A stretch of DNA of 64,000 nt, from NCBI RefSeq assembly GCF_020097835.1, contig NZ_CP083666.1, positions 1,860,001-1,924,000 of the forward strand, written 5' to 3'. Shown here one piece after another: positions 50,895 to 59,029 of the stretch. The DNA comes from Haloprofundus halobius. Its GTDB lineage: Archaea; Halobacteriota; Halobacteria; Halobacteriales; Haloferacaceae. Both the position numbers and the translations under genes were made by a program. The notes below the pieces were generated by a model that saw only the letters and a program-made list of their open reading frames with translations, was not told where the DNA came from and made no database searches. The stretch's first letter is position 1, and the number at the start of each line of letters is the position of its first letter.

Positions 50895-52115
50895 ATGACC
50901 GATACTGTGGACGACGTCGACTTTCCCTACGACGAGGAGGCGGCGTCACAGCAGGAGAAAATCGAGGCGTTGGAAGAACGCCTCGAGGTCCTCGAAGCGC
51001 AAAACGAGGAGATGCGTGACAAACTCCTCGACGCGAACGCCGAGAACAACAAGTACCAGCAGAAGTTGGAGCGACTGACTCACGAGAACAAGAAGCTCAA
51101 GCAGTCGCCGCTGTTCGTCGCCACCGTCCAGGAGATAAACGAGGACGGCGTCGTCATCAAACAGCACGGCAACAACCAAGAGGCCCTCACCGAAGTGACC
51201 GACGAGATGCGGGACGATTTAGAGCCCGACGCCCGCGTCGCCGTCAACAACTCGCTCTCCATCGTCAAGACGCTCGAGAAGGAGACCGACGTGCGAGCGC
51301 GCGTCATGCAGGTCGAACACAGCCCCGACGTCACCTACGAGGACATCGGCGGCCTCGAAGAGCAGATGAACGAGGTGCGCGAGACCGTCGAGATGCCGCT
51401 GGACCGCCCGGAGATGTTCTCCGAGGTCGGCATCGACCCGCCGTCCGGCGTACTGCTGTACGGCCCGCCGGGGACGGGCAAGACGATGCTCGCGAAGGCC
51501 GTCGCCAACCAGACCGACGCGACGTTCATCAAGATGGCCGGCTCCGAACTGGTCCACAAGTTCATCGGCGAGGGCGCGAAACTCGTCCGCGACCTCTTCG
51601 AGGTGGCCCGCGAGAACGAACCAGCGGTGCTGTTCATCGACGAGATCGACGCCATCGCCTCCAAGCGGACGGACTCGAAGACCTCCGGCGACGCCGAGGT
51701 CCAGCGGACGATGATGCAACTGCTCAGCGAGATGGACGGCTTCGCCGACCGCGGCGAAATTCGCATCATCGCGGCGACTAACCGCTTCGACATGCTCGAC
51801 CCCGCCATCCTCCGGCCGGGTCGATTCGACCGCCTCATCGAAGTGCCCAAGCCGAACGACGAGGGGCGCGAACTCATCTTCCAGATTCACACGCGTAGCA
51901 TGAACGTCTCCGACGACGTCGACTTCGGGGAACTCGCCGAACTGGCAGAGGACGCCTCCGGCGCCGACATCAAGGCCGTCTGCACCGAGGCGGGGATGTT
52001 CGCCATCCGCGACGAGCGCACCGAGATATTCATGCAGGACTTCGTCGACGCCTGGGAGAAGATTCAGGCCGAGGCCACCGACGTCGATGCCGACGTTTCG
52101 CGAGCGTTCGCCTAA
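50895..52115 (+). CDS. panA: Proteasome-activating nucleotidase (PAN) AAA ATPase
   Basis: 406 residues. An N-terminal coiled coil (EALEERLEVLEAQNEEMRDK) is followed by an OB domain and the AAA module: GPPGTGKTMLAKAVAN (Walker A), VLFIDEIDAIASKR (Walker B), and ATNRFDMLDPAILRPGRFDR (second region of homology, arginine fingers). Lid residues include ASGADIKAVCTEAGMFAIRD. It forms a hexamer that unfolds substrates into the 20S proteasome, including SAMP-tagged proteins in haloarchaea. The C terminus ends SRAFA, without the classical penultimate Tyr of the HbYX motif. Two promoter-like CTTATGA boxes precede it. Confidence 0.95.
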   Translation: MTDTVDDVDFPYDEEAASQQEKIEALEERLEVLEAQNEEMRDKLLDANAENNKYQQKLERLTHENKKLKQSPLFVATVQEINEDGVVIKQHGNNQEALTEVTDEMRDDLEPDARVAVNNSLSIVKTLEKETDVRARVMQVEHSPDVTYEDIGGLEEQMNEVRETVEMPLDRPEMFSEVGIDPPSGVLLYGPPGTGKTMLAKAVANQTDATFIKMAGSELVHKFIGEGAKLVRDLFEVARENEPAVLFIDEIDAIASKRTDSKTSGDAEVQRTMMQLLSEMDGFADRGEIRIIAATNRFDMLDPAILRPGRFDRLIEVPKPNDEGRELIFQIHTRSMNVSDDVDFGELAELAEDASGADIKAVCTEAGMFAIRDERTEIFMQDFVDAWEKIQAEATDVDADVSRAFA

Positions 52116-52235
52116 AACCGCCGCTCTCTCGGCCGCCGCTCTCTTTTCACGACCGAACCGGAGTGAGTCTCGTCTTCCGGCCGCCCTGTAGTGTCCCTGC
52201 TCGCTTGGACAGCGACACGCGAGGAGCTCGCGACT

Positions 52236-52289
52236 GAGCGTCGGCTCTGCGGCGAGCGTCGTCTCTGCGGCGAGCGTCGTCTCTGCGGC
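52236..52289. repeat. Three 18-base tandem repeats between pan and a small membrane gene
   Basis: GAGCGTCGTCTCTGCGGC three times, the first copy with one substitution. It lies in the 199-base gap after pan, which otherwise shows only a CTCTTTTCAC tract likely to end the pan transcript. Confidence 0.7.
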
Positions 52290-52314
52290 GGGAACCGTCG
52301 GTCAGTTCGGCCTG

Positions 52315-52461
52315 TTACGGCGAGATGAAGATCCCGAACACGGCCAGCGGGACGAGAAACAAGGCGACGAACATCACCAGGAGAATCACACCGTAGCCCG
52401 CACCGACGCCTGCGGCGGTCAGCCAGGCGGGGTGGTCGAACCGGTCGAAATCGAGGCTCAT
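52315..52461 (-). CDS. Small single-span membrane protein
   Basis: 48 residues from the ATG at 52461; the longer frame upstream translates the divergent promoter region. It has a short soluble start (MSLDFDRFDHPAWLTAAGVG), then a hydrophobic segment of about 25 residues (GVILLVMFVALFLVPLAVFG) ending FISP. Very short membrane proteins of this type are common and poorly studied in haloarchaea. It lies between pan and nth. No function is inferred. Confidence 0.6.
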   Translation of the reverse strand: MSLDFDRFDHPAWLTAAGVGAGYGVILLVMFVALFLVPLAVFGIFISP

Positions 52462-52602
52462 ACCTCGACTCGGGGCGGCGACGACATAAACGTGGCCGCT
52501 CGCGGCGGGCGGAGCGAATACAGCCACGTGTGCGCTCTCGTCCATGGCACGCCTTCACCGCCGAACCACAGTACTCAATTCCGCCCGCTCGCAGGGAAGC
52601 GT

Positions 52603-53286
52603 ATGGGAGAGCCACTACCGTCGCGCGAGAGGCAGGCGTTGGAAGTCCTCGACCGCCTCTACGACGAGTATCCCGACACGACGATTTCGCTGAACTTCTC
52701 GAACCGCCTCGAACTGCTCATCGCCGTCATGCTGTCGGCGCAGTGTACCGACGAGCGGGTGAACAAAGTCACGGCCGACCTCTTCGAAACGTACCGGACG
52801 CCCGAGGAGTACGCGAACGCGCCGCAGGAGGAGATGGCCGAAGCGATCTCGTCTATCACCTACTACAACAACAAGGCGACGTACATCCGCTCGGCCACCG
52901 CCGACATCGTCGAGAAACACGGCGGCGAGGTACCCGACACGATGACTGAGCTGACCGACCTCGCGGGCGTCGGCCGGAAGACGGCGAACGTCGTGCTCCA
53001 GCACGGCCACGACGTGGTCGAAGGTATCGTCGTCGACACGCACGTCCAGCGCATCAGTCGCCGCCTCGGACTCACCGAGGAGGAGTCCCCCGAGCGAATC
53101 GAGGAGGACCTGATGCCCGTCGTCCCCGAAGCGGACTGGCAGCAGTACACTCACCTGCTCATCAGCCACGGCCGGGCGACCTGCACCGCGCGCAACCCGG
53201 ACTGCTTGGACTGCGTGCTCGAAGACATCTGCCCCTCCTCGAAACTCGACCACGAGGTCGACCTCGCCAGCGGCGACGCGTGGTGA
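52603..53286 (+). CDS. nth: Endonuclease III (classical Nth)
   Basis: 227 residues from the ATG at 52603; the upstream part of the frame is not Nth-like. It contains VMLSAQCTDERVNKVTADLF, LAGVGRKTANVVLQHG with the catalytic lysine, VVDTHVQRISRRLG with the catalytic aspartate, and the cluster ligands C-x6-C-x2-C-x5-C (CTARNPDCLDCVLEDIC) of a [4Fe-4S] site. It excises oxidised pyrimidines and cuts the abasic site by beta-elimination. It is the conventional copy; the paralogue at 9082 has altered cysteine spacing. Confidence 0.93.
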   Translation: MGEPLPSRERQALEVLDRLYDEYPDTTISLNFSNRLELLIAVMLSAQCTDERVNKVTADLFETYRTPEEYANAPQEEMAEAISSITYYNNKATYIRSATADIVEKHGGEVPDTMTELTDLAGVGRKTANVVLQHGHDVVEGIVVDTHVQRISRRLGLTEEESPERIEEDLMPVVPEADWQQYTHLLISHGRATCTARNPDCLDCVLEDICPSSKLDHEVDLASGDAW

Positions 53287-53373
53287 CCTCGAACTGCTTC
53301 TGACTGTCTCCATGACGTGTCAGAAACCGTGACGGCCAACACCACTATCCGGCTGTCGACCGTACGGGGAGAC

Positions 53374-53613
53374 ATGGCCAAAGACGAACACGGCATCGAC
53401 CTCGAGGAGGACACCGAACTGGACGTTCAGAGCGACGACGCCGACGACAAGGAGCAAGCCGAGGCGGAAGCCGAACAGCGGGAGGCCAAGGAGGCCGCCG
53501 AGGAGGCCGACCGCGAGGAGGACGTCGAACAGAAGTCGACCGACCGCGAGACCGACGCCCAGGAGCAGGAGAACATCGACAACCATCGCGACGAAGAACC
53601 GTACAACAGCTAA
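53374..53613 (+). CDS. Highly charged acidic protein, function unknown
   Basis: 79 residues from the ATG at 53374 (MAKDEHGIDLEEDTELDVQS). The composition is dominated by Glu, Asp, Lys and Ala, with helix-forming EQAEAEAEQREAKEAAEEAD, and no hydrophobic core. It is either a disordered, salt-adapted protein or a coiled-coil fragment. I do not recognise it. The frame could be extended upstream to 53317, but a start after the GGGAGA-rich leader is favoured. Confidence 0.5.
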   Translation: MAKDEHGIDLEEDTELDVQSDDADDKEQAEAEAEQREAKEAAEEADREEDVEQKSTDRETDAQEQENIDNHRDEEPYNS

Positions 53614-53699
53614 TCCGGTCGGTCGGTATCGGGTCGTCAGCGAGTTTTCCGCCGTTTCCCGTCGTTTTCCGTCGGTCAGGTGTCGGTTACAGATACCGG

Positions 53700-54176
53700 T
53701 CACAGATACATCGTCACGTAGCGAATCACGCCGATGACGTACGCTCCGATCCAGAAGAGCACGTAGCCGAGGACGCCGAGTCGAAGTCGCCCGCGCCACG
53801 CGCCCATGTTTTCGTGGAGATCGTTCAGGTCGACCTCCTGGTCGGGGTTGTGATAGAGGTCGGCGTTGCGCTTGGCCTGAAAGATACGGACGATACCCGT
53901 CAGCGCGAAGATGAGCATCGCGTACGCCTGCAACCCGAGGATGGCGTGCAACGCCGACAGTCCGCCGAGTTGTTCGAGCAGGCGTGGACCCATCCAGAGG
54001 ACGACCGGAATCGTGTTCAGCGCGAGGCCGGTGAAGATGAACTTCAGGTGGTAGACGAGCACGTCCCACGTCACCGTCTCGGTGTCGATCATGATCCACG
54101 CGCCGTAGAGATAGAACGGAAAACTGGCGGTCACCATCAGCGCGGCGAGCGTCGCGATGGCGGTCTCGCTTACCAT
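53700..54176 (-). CDS. Membrane protein of the haloarchaeal bc cluster (DUF7321-like)
   Basis: 158 residues from the ATG at 54176; the longer frame to 54359 crosses the divergent promoter. Four hydrophobic segments are visible: IATLAALMVTASFPFYLYGA, VYHLKFIFTGLALNTIPVVL, AILGLQAYAMLIFALTGIV and LGVLGYVLFWIGAYVIGVI. Several His residues lie near membrane ends (YHLKF, ALHAIL, LYHNPDQ), so heme binding is possible but unproven. I recall a DUF7321 gene at this position in Haloferax. It is divergent from the rest of the cytochrome bc-type cluster, with 167 bases between starts. Confidence 0.7.
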   Translation of the reverse strand: MVSETAIATLAALMVTASFPFYLYGAWIMIDTETVTWDVLVYHLKFIFTGLALNTIPVVLWMGPRLLEQLGGLSALHAILGLQAYAMLIFALTGIVRIFQAKRNADLYHNPDQEVDLNDLHENMGAWRGRLRLGVLGYVLFWIGAYVIGVIRYVTMYL

Positions 54177-54343
54177 CGGTTCGGCTAGGAGGGGTGTCGT
54201 CCTAAAGGGCCCGACTTCCGTCGGCGACGGCCGGCGATTCGAGTCGGCGACGACCGACTCACCTCGTCGTAACTGCGAGTCGAGCGAAGCGACGAGACGC
54301 CCGTGTCGGAAAGCGTATACGGTTGTGTCGACTACTGTGAGTG

Positions 54344-55213
54344 ATGTCCGACCCGTCATCAGCGTCGGCCGACGGTCCCGACGACGAGCCGAGCGAACGG
54401 CTGACCGACGACGGGACCGACGCCGACGAGTTGGACGCCCTCCGCCGCGAGGTCGAGTCGAAGTACGACTTCGAGAACTTCGGCCCCAGAGAGATGGCGG
54501 AGATGTCGCTCGAAGAGTGGGAGGTCGCCTTCGACAGCGACTCGTGGATAACCGGCCCGGCGCTACTCGACAGAGTCGAGAAGGAGCTTCGCTCGCGCGT
54601 CGCCAGCCGCGAGGTGTTCGCGGTCGTCGAGCGCGTCCGCGAGGACGGCGAGGAGACGGTGGTCGCGTACTCCGACGAGGGGTTCGCCGTCGTCTACGCC
54701 GACGGGAGCGTCGAGGGCCGCGGCACGGTACTCAGAGACGTGAAACCGACCGTCGCGCTCTGCTCGATGGACGACTACGAGGTCGAAGAGCCGCCGCTGG
54801 ACGCGTCGCTGCCGAGACCCGAGGACGTCCCCGAGGGGACGGGCCAACTCGGCAACAACATGTTGCAGGTCGTCGCCGGCGTCCAGATCATCGCCGCGCT
54901 CGCCCTGCTCGTGCTCTGGTCGCCGTTGACCTCGCTCATCCCGTTCACCTCGGGCGGAAACGTGAACTTCGCGCCCCCTGTCGTCGCGTTCTTCTTCCTG
55001 CTCGTGGGGCTGTTCCTGTTCACCACCGTCGCGAACGCGCGACTCTCCGACCGGTTCCGCGCCGAGGAGTACCGAAATCGGTTGCGAGCGCTCGACCCGG
55101 AAAAGGCCGAGCGACCCGACTTTCTCCCCGGCGGCGACGACTCATCGCAGCCTGACGTCGGCGGCGACGACGGGCGGAGCAAGCGACCCGACAACTCGCC
55201 CGAACGCGGATAG
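54344..55213 (+). CDS. Membrane-anchored protein of the bc cluster (DUF7319-like)
   Basis: 289 residues from the ATG at 54344 (a GTG immediately precedes it). An acidic N-terminal domain has FENFGPREMAEMSLEEWEVA and VVERVREDGEETVVAYSDEG. A double hydrophobic hairpin follows (LQVVAGVQIIAALALLVLWS, then VVAFFFLLVGLFLFTTVANA). The C-terminal tail is charged. It has no cofactor motif. It lies 73 bases before the halocyanin gene. I recall this as a conserved member (DUF7319) of the haloarchaeal cytochrome bc cluster; it may be a small auxiliary subunit or assembly factor. Confidence 0.7.
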   Translation: MSDPSSASADGPDDEPSERLTDDGTDADELDALRREVESKYDFENFGPREMAEMSLEEWEVAFDSDSWITGPALLDRVEKELRSRVASREVFAVVERVREDGEETVVAYSDEGFAVVYADGSVEGRGTVLRDVKPTVALCSMDDYEVEEPPLDASLPRPEDVPEGTGQLGNNMLQVVAGVQIIAALALLVLWSPLTSLIPFTSGGNVNFAPPVVAFFFLLVGLFLFTTVANARLSDRFRAEEYRNRLRALDPEKAERPDFLPGGDDSSQPDVGGDDGRSKRPDNSPERG

Positions 55214-55253
55214 GGAGACCGCCTCGTATCGCGGTACGACGGCCAGTCGGAGG

Positions 55254-55262
55254 CTTTAAGCG
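55254..55262 (+). promoter_or_regulatory. TATA-like box of the halocyanin/cytochrome b operon
   Basis: CTTTAAGCG lies 25-33 bases before the halocyanin ATG at 55287. It would drive the halocyanin to DUF7314 genes, which are spaced 0-24 bases apart or overlap. Confidence 0.5.
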
Positions 55263-55286
55263 CGTCCCTTCCTGACTCAACGTTGT

Positions 55287-55901
55287 ATGAAAAGGCGGGA
55301 CTTTCTGAGAGCGGCCGGTGGCTCGGCTGCCGCCGCAGCCGCCGCATCCGGCACCGCCGCCGCACAGGAAGGCGGGGAGGAGCCCGACTACGGGAGTTGG
55401 CTCTCCGGCGTCGACGGCGGGACCGAGGACATGCGCGGAGAGAGCGAAGTGACCGTCGAAGTCGGCGCAGACGGCAACGGCGGCGCATACGCGTTCGCCC
55501 CGGCCGGCGTCTGGGTCGACTCCGGGACGACCGTGACGTGGGAGTGGACCGGCGAGGGCGGTGGCCACAACGTCTCCGTCCAGGGCGGTCCCGGCGACTA
55601 CACCTCCGAGACGCACTCTTCGTCCGGTGCGACGTTCGAGTACACCTTCGAGGAGAGCGGCATCAGCGAGTACCAGTGTGACCCGCACGCCAGCCTCGGG
55701 ATGAAAGGCGCCGTCGCCGTCGGCGACGACGTTCCGACGGTCTCTGCGGGTGGCGGCGAGAAGGAACTCGAAGAGCTCGGCGTCCCGGTGCAGGCACACT
55801 GGGTCGGGTCGGCGACCATCCTCGGCATCATCGTCACCATCATCTACTCGTTCTACATCCTCAAGTACGGCGAGTCCGCGAACACCGGGAGGGGTCGCTA
55901 G
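55287..55901 (+). CDS. hcp: Membrane-anchored halocyanin (blue copper protein)
   Basis: 204 residues. A Tat signal (KRRDFLRAAGG, then a long alanine run to AAAQEGG) exports the mature protein. The type 1 copper ligands are His94 (GGGHNVSV), and Cys131, His134 and Met139 in YQCDPHASLGMK. At about residues 170-195 a C-terminal membrane helix (HWVGSATILGIIVTIIYSFY) anchors the protein. It carries electrons on the outer face of the membrane. The next gene starts directly after its stop codon and encodes a small membrane protein of the cytochrome b operon, so it is probably the redox partner or subunit of that complex. Likely external orientation with an internal C terminus. Confidence 0.93.
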   Translation: MKRRDFLRAAGGSAAAAAAASGTAAAQEGGEEPDYGSWLSGVDGGTEDMRGESEVTVEVGADGNGGAYAFAPAGVWVDSGTTVTWEWTGEGGGHNVSVQGGPGDYTSETHSSSGATFEYTFEESGISEYQCDPHASLGMKGAVAVGDDVPTVSAGGGEKELEELGVPVQAHWVGSATILGIIVTIIYSFYILKYGESANTGRGR

Positions 55902-56288
55902 ATGTCCTCCTCCGGCAGTACGTACGGTGACATCCACCGGTACGAACCGGCCCGCGAGAGCACCGCCGCGGCCATCGCAATCGTCCTCCTGACGATCATC
56001 GAGGTGCTGTTCGTGTTCCTGTTCACGTACGGGCTGGTCTCCGGATGGGGGCTGACCGACGTGGGGAACATGTTCCTCGGCGGCGTGCTCACCGTGATCT
56101 TCATCGACCTGGCGTTCATCCTCGCACTCTACCGCAAGGAGTTCCTCCCGGACGTGATGATCGTGAAGAAGCGCCGTCGCAAGTGGGAGGACCTCTACGT
56201 CAGAGAGGACCAGGCCGACGGCGAGACCATCGGGACCGACGCGTGGGATACCCTCAAGCGCGCAGTCTACCCCTACTACAAGAGGTAA
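55902..56288 (+). CDS. Small membrane subunit of the bc cluster (DUF7318-like)
   Basis: 128 residues, starting directly after the halocyanin stop. Two membrane helices (AAIAIVLLTIIEVLFVFLFT and MFLGGVLTVIFIDLAFILAL) are followed by a basic stretch KKRRRKWEDLYV, cytosolic by positive-inside rule, and an acidic tail. I recall it as DUF7318. Its place between halocyanin and cytochrome b suggests a structural subunit. No cofactor ligand is apparent. Confidence 0.75.
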   Translation: MSSSGSTYGDIHRYEPARESTAAAIAIVLLTIIEVLFVFLFTYGLVSGWGLTDVGNMFLGGVLTVIFIDLAFILALYRKEFLPDVMIVKKRRRKWEDLYVREDQADGETIGTDAWDTLKRAVYPYYKR

Positions 56289-56291
56289 CGA

Positions 56292-57086
56292 ATGAGCTTA
56301 GAACGAAAAGACGACTACGACCACGACGCGTGGCTGAAGGAGAAGGACCTCTCGCCCGTCGAGACCACGTTCCTCACCGCGCTCATCTGGATGGACAAGC
56401 GACTCCGCATCGTGGACTATCTGGAGATTCTGGAGACGCTCTACTACCGAGTCAACCTCCAGATGCCGAAGAGCCACACCGAACAGTACAACCTCGACAA
56501 CAAGTTCTGGTACTGGTACCCGCTGTACACGCTGGGCTTGTTCTCGACGCTCGCGTACGTCGTCGCCGCGGTGAGCGGAGCCTTACTCGGCTTCTACTAC
56601 TCGCCCGCGACGAGCGGCGACCCGACGACGGCGTACACCCAGATCGAGTTCATCATGACCGAACTCCAGTTCGGGTTCTTCCTCCGTAGCCTCCACCGGT
56701 GGTCCGCGCAGGTGATGGTCGCGGCGGTGTTCCTGCACATGCTGCGGGTGTACTTCACCGGCGCGTACAAGGAACCGCGCGAACTCAACTGGATACTCGG
56801 CATCATCCTCATCAGCCTGACGATGGTGTTCGGGTACACCGGCTACCTGCTCCCGTGGGACCAGCTCGCCTACTGGGCGGGTCAGATCGGCGTCGAGATG
56901 GCGCTCTCCGTGCCGCTGGTCGGCGAGTGGGCCGCCCAACTGCTGTTCGGTGGCTTCACGCTGAGCCAGGCGACGCTGCAGCGCATGTACATCATCCACG
57001 TCTTCCTGCTCCCGTTCGTGGTGACGACGCTCATCGCCATCCACATCGGCATCGTCTGGGTACAGGGCATCGCAGAACCGCACTAA
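56292..57086 (+). CDS. petB: Cytochrome b (N-terminal, b6-type) of a quinol-oxidising complex
   Basis: 264 residues, the four-helix N-terminal half of cytochrome b, as in split b6 proteins. The bis-His heme ligands are His135 and His149 (13 between) and His236 and His251 (14 between); the second spacing is the b6 type. GYTGYLLPWDQLAYWAGQIG and SLHRWSAQVMVAAVF are family signatures. It lacks the cysteine that anchors heme c in plastid b6. It oxidises menaquinol at the positive side and moves electrons to the second quinone site. The C-terminal half is the next gene. Confidence 0.93.
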   Translation: MSLERKDDYDHDAWLKEKDLSPVETTFLTALIWMDKRLRIVDYLEILETLYYRVNLQMPKSHTEQYNLDNKFWYWYPLYTLGLFSTLAYVVAAVSGALLGFYYSPATSGDPTTAYTQIEFIMTELQFGFFLRSLHRWSAQVMVAAVFLHMLRVYFTGAYKEPRELNWILGIILISLTMVFGYTGYLLPWDQLAYWAGQIGVEMALSVPLVGEWAAQLLFGGFTLSQATLQRMYIIHVFLLPFVVTTLIAIHIGIVWVQGIAEPH

Positions 57087-57099
57087 TCGAGCAAGGACA

Positions 57100-57864
57100 A
57101 TGACAGACAACAACGACAACACGACCGCGGAAACCGACGGCGGCACCGGCATCGTCGCCCCCGACGACGAGACGCCGACGTGGAGCGAGCGCAAGGCCCG
57201 CAAAACCGGCCTCTCGCGGCTCACGTACGAGTACTTCGAGCGCTCCCGTCGCGAAGACCAGGACCTCCGGGCCGAGTCCGACTACGTCGAGCGCGACGTG
57301 CTCGGCTTCCCGACCTGGCCCCACGAGACGGTTCGAAACCTCTCTATCGCGAGTTTCTTCGTCGGGATGATCTTCTTCCTCTCGGCGACGATGCCGCCGC
57401 ACATCGGCGCGCCAGCGAACCCGAGTTCCACCCCGGAGATCATCCTGCCCGACTGGTATCTGTACTGGTCGTTCGGGCTGCTAAAACTCAGTCCGCTGAA
57501 CCCCGAACTGTCAATCCTCGGCGGAGAGAAGCTGATGGCCGACCGGACGTACGGGGTGCTGGCGAACGTCGTCGTCGTCGGCTTCATCGCCATCGTCCCG
57601 TTCCTCAACAAGGGGAGCGCCCGACGGCCCGTCGAACAGCCGTTCTGGGCCGCGGTCGGCGTCGGTGGCGTCGTCTTCGCGCTCACTATCAGTATCCTCG
57701 CCGTGCAGAATCTGGTGCCGATGAACATCGACCTGCTGTTCGACTTGACGTTCCTCCTGCCCATCGTCCTGGGTATCGTCACCTACGCGGTGCTCAAGAC
57801 GATGCGCGAGGGGTACATGTACGACCTCAACCGTCGGTACTACCGACTTCGACCGCCGCGGTAG
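57100..57864 (+). CDS. petD: Subunit IV-like C-terminal domain of cytochrome b
   Basis: 254 residues. An acidic N terminus (about 80 residues) precedes three to four membrane helices with ILPDWYLYWSFGLLKL; the Qo-site motif is PDWY at 117-120, in place of PEWY. WPHETVRNLSIASFF and ANVVVVGFIAIVPFLNKGSA match the subunit IV/b C-terminal domain. Together with PetB it forms the quinol-oxidising core. It follows petB by 13 bases. The Asp in the motif is of mechanistic interest, as it would be the proton acceptor from quinol. Confidence 0.92.
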   Translation: MTDNNDNTTAETDGGTGIVAPDDETPTWSERKARKTGLSRLTYEYFERSRREDQDLRAESDYVERDVLGFPTWPHETVRNLSIASFFVGMIFFLSATMPPHIGAPANPSSTPEIILPDWYLYWSFGLLKLSPLNPELSILGGEKLMADRTYGVLANVVVVGFIAIVPFLNKGSARRPVEQPFWAAVGVGGVVFALTISILAVQNLVPMNIDLLFDLTFLLPIVLGIVTYAVLKTMREGYMYDLNRRYYRLRPPR

Positions 57865-57888
57865 CGGACTCCCGCTATACACACTTCT

Positions 57889-58299
57889 ATGAGCACGGAT
57901 TCGTCCAGTGATACGGCCGACGACGGGACGAACTCGGAACCCGCTCGGGAGTCGCGCCGAGAGTCGCCCTCGGGGCGTCGAGACGTCGTCGTCCCGATGC
58001 GGTTGTACAAGACGATAACGGTGTTCTCGACGCTCATCGCCGTCGTCTGCGTCGTGCTCGGGTTCGTCCTGCTCGACGCCGCGACCATCCAGTTCAGCTT
58101 CCTCCGGCAGGGTATCACCGCCGCGCTGACCGCCGTCGGCGTTCCCGTCGACCAGGGAGCCCTCGGTGCCGTACTCGCGCTCGCCGGTATCGCCGTCATC
58201 GGCGTCGGCGCGGGAGTGTACGTTCTCGGGACGCGCTTTCGCGCCCGCGGAATGGGAAACTCTCAAGAGGACTCCGACGAACTCTCGGATAATGGCTGA
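57889..58299 (+). CDS. Small membrane protein of the bc cluster (DUF7315-like)
   Basis: 136 residues. After a polar N terminus (about 45 residues) come two hydrophobic segments: ITVFSTLIAVVCVVLGFVLL and VLALAGIAVIGVGAGVYVLG, with a charged tail. I recall it as DUF7315. It starts 24 bases after the cytochrome b C-terminal gene, and its end overlaps the next gene by 8 bases, so it is part of the operon. No redox motif is present. Confidence 0.7.
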   Translation: MSTDSSSDTADDGTNSEPARESRRESPSGRRDVVVPMRLYKTITVFSTLIAVVCVVLGFVLLDAATIQFSFLRQGITAALTAVGVPVDQGALGAVLALAGIAVIGVGAGVYVLGTRFRARGMGNSQEDSDELSDNG

Positions 58300-58567
58300 C
58301 GAGTTCATCAAAGGGTTGACCATCATGACCGCCGCGGGTCTCGGCTGGATGGTTCTGGCGGGGTGGTACCGCACGAGCAGCTTCGAGAGCGCCGCGCAGT
58401 TGGTCGAACCGGTGTCCATCGAGGCACCGGACCTCCTGAACGGCCTCGCCATCGTCCTGATGGACGTCCTGCTCTGGTTCGCGATTCTCGGCGCGTTCAC
58501 CTTCTGGGTGCTCATCCCGGTGGGCCGCGAACTGCGCACCACGTACAGCGAGCGCCGCTCGCAGTAA
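58292..58567 (+). CDS. Small membrane protein of the bc cluster (DUF7314-like)
   Basis: 91 residues from the ATG at 58292, overlapping the previous gene by 8 bases. It has two hydrophobic segments (IKGLTIMTAAGLGWMVLAGW and VLMDVLLWFAILGAFTFWVL), then RELRTTYSERRSQ. I recall it as DUF7314. The overlap shows it is cotranslated with the preceding gene. Probably a small accessory subunit. Confidence 0.7.
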   Translation: MADEFIKGLTIMTAAGLGWMVLAGWYRTSSFESAAQLVEPVSIEAPDLLNGLAIVLMDVLLWFAILGAFTFWVLIPVGRELRTTYSERRSQ

Positions 58568-59029
58568 CGACGCAAGGAGACTCCCCCTTACCTCGCGCCC
58601 GACGAAACACCGCGACAACACCGACCTCTTTCTCCCACGGAGACTTCTTCCGGAGTCGGCGAGCGACGGCCGCGTGCGACCGGTAGGCTGTGATTCGACG
58701 GCGTCCGACGGCGACACAAAGCAGTATAACGACATCGCGGACGTTCGACGGTACTACCTCCGACGTGTCGTTGGCCGGTTGTGACGATAGCGAGGTGTGA
58801 AACGCTGTGCGTTGTTCGGCGCTCGTCCTCCACGGACGGATATCGATACTCGTCGGCGCGTGCGACCGTATTCGGCGGGTTTCACGGGTGAGCCGAGGTT
58901 CCACGGACAGTCGAAGAACTAGACGCGAACGCGGAATCACACGCGACCTCGGCGTGCGCCCGGATCACGTTCGGCGAGACGTCGACGCGGTGGGGACAAG
59001 CCCATACTGGGGACTGCAGCCGGCCGGGC
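58568..59029. other. Gene-free region after the bc operon
   Basis: About 460 bases without a convincing gene. Open frames on both strands have no family features and shadow one another. It is between two convergent transcription units, the cytochrome b operon and the membrane gene at 59030, and probably holds their termination signals. Confidence 0.55.
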
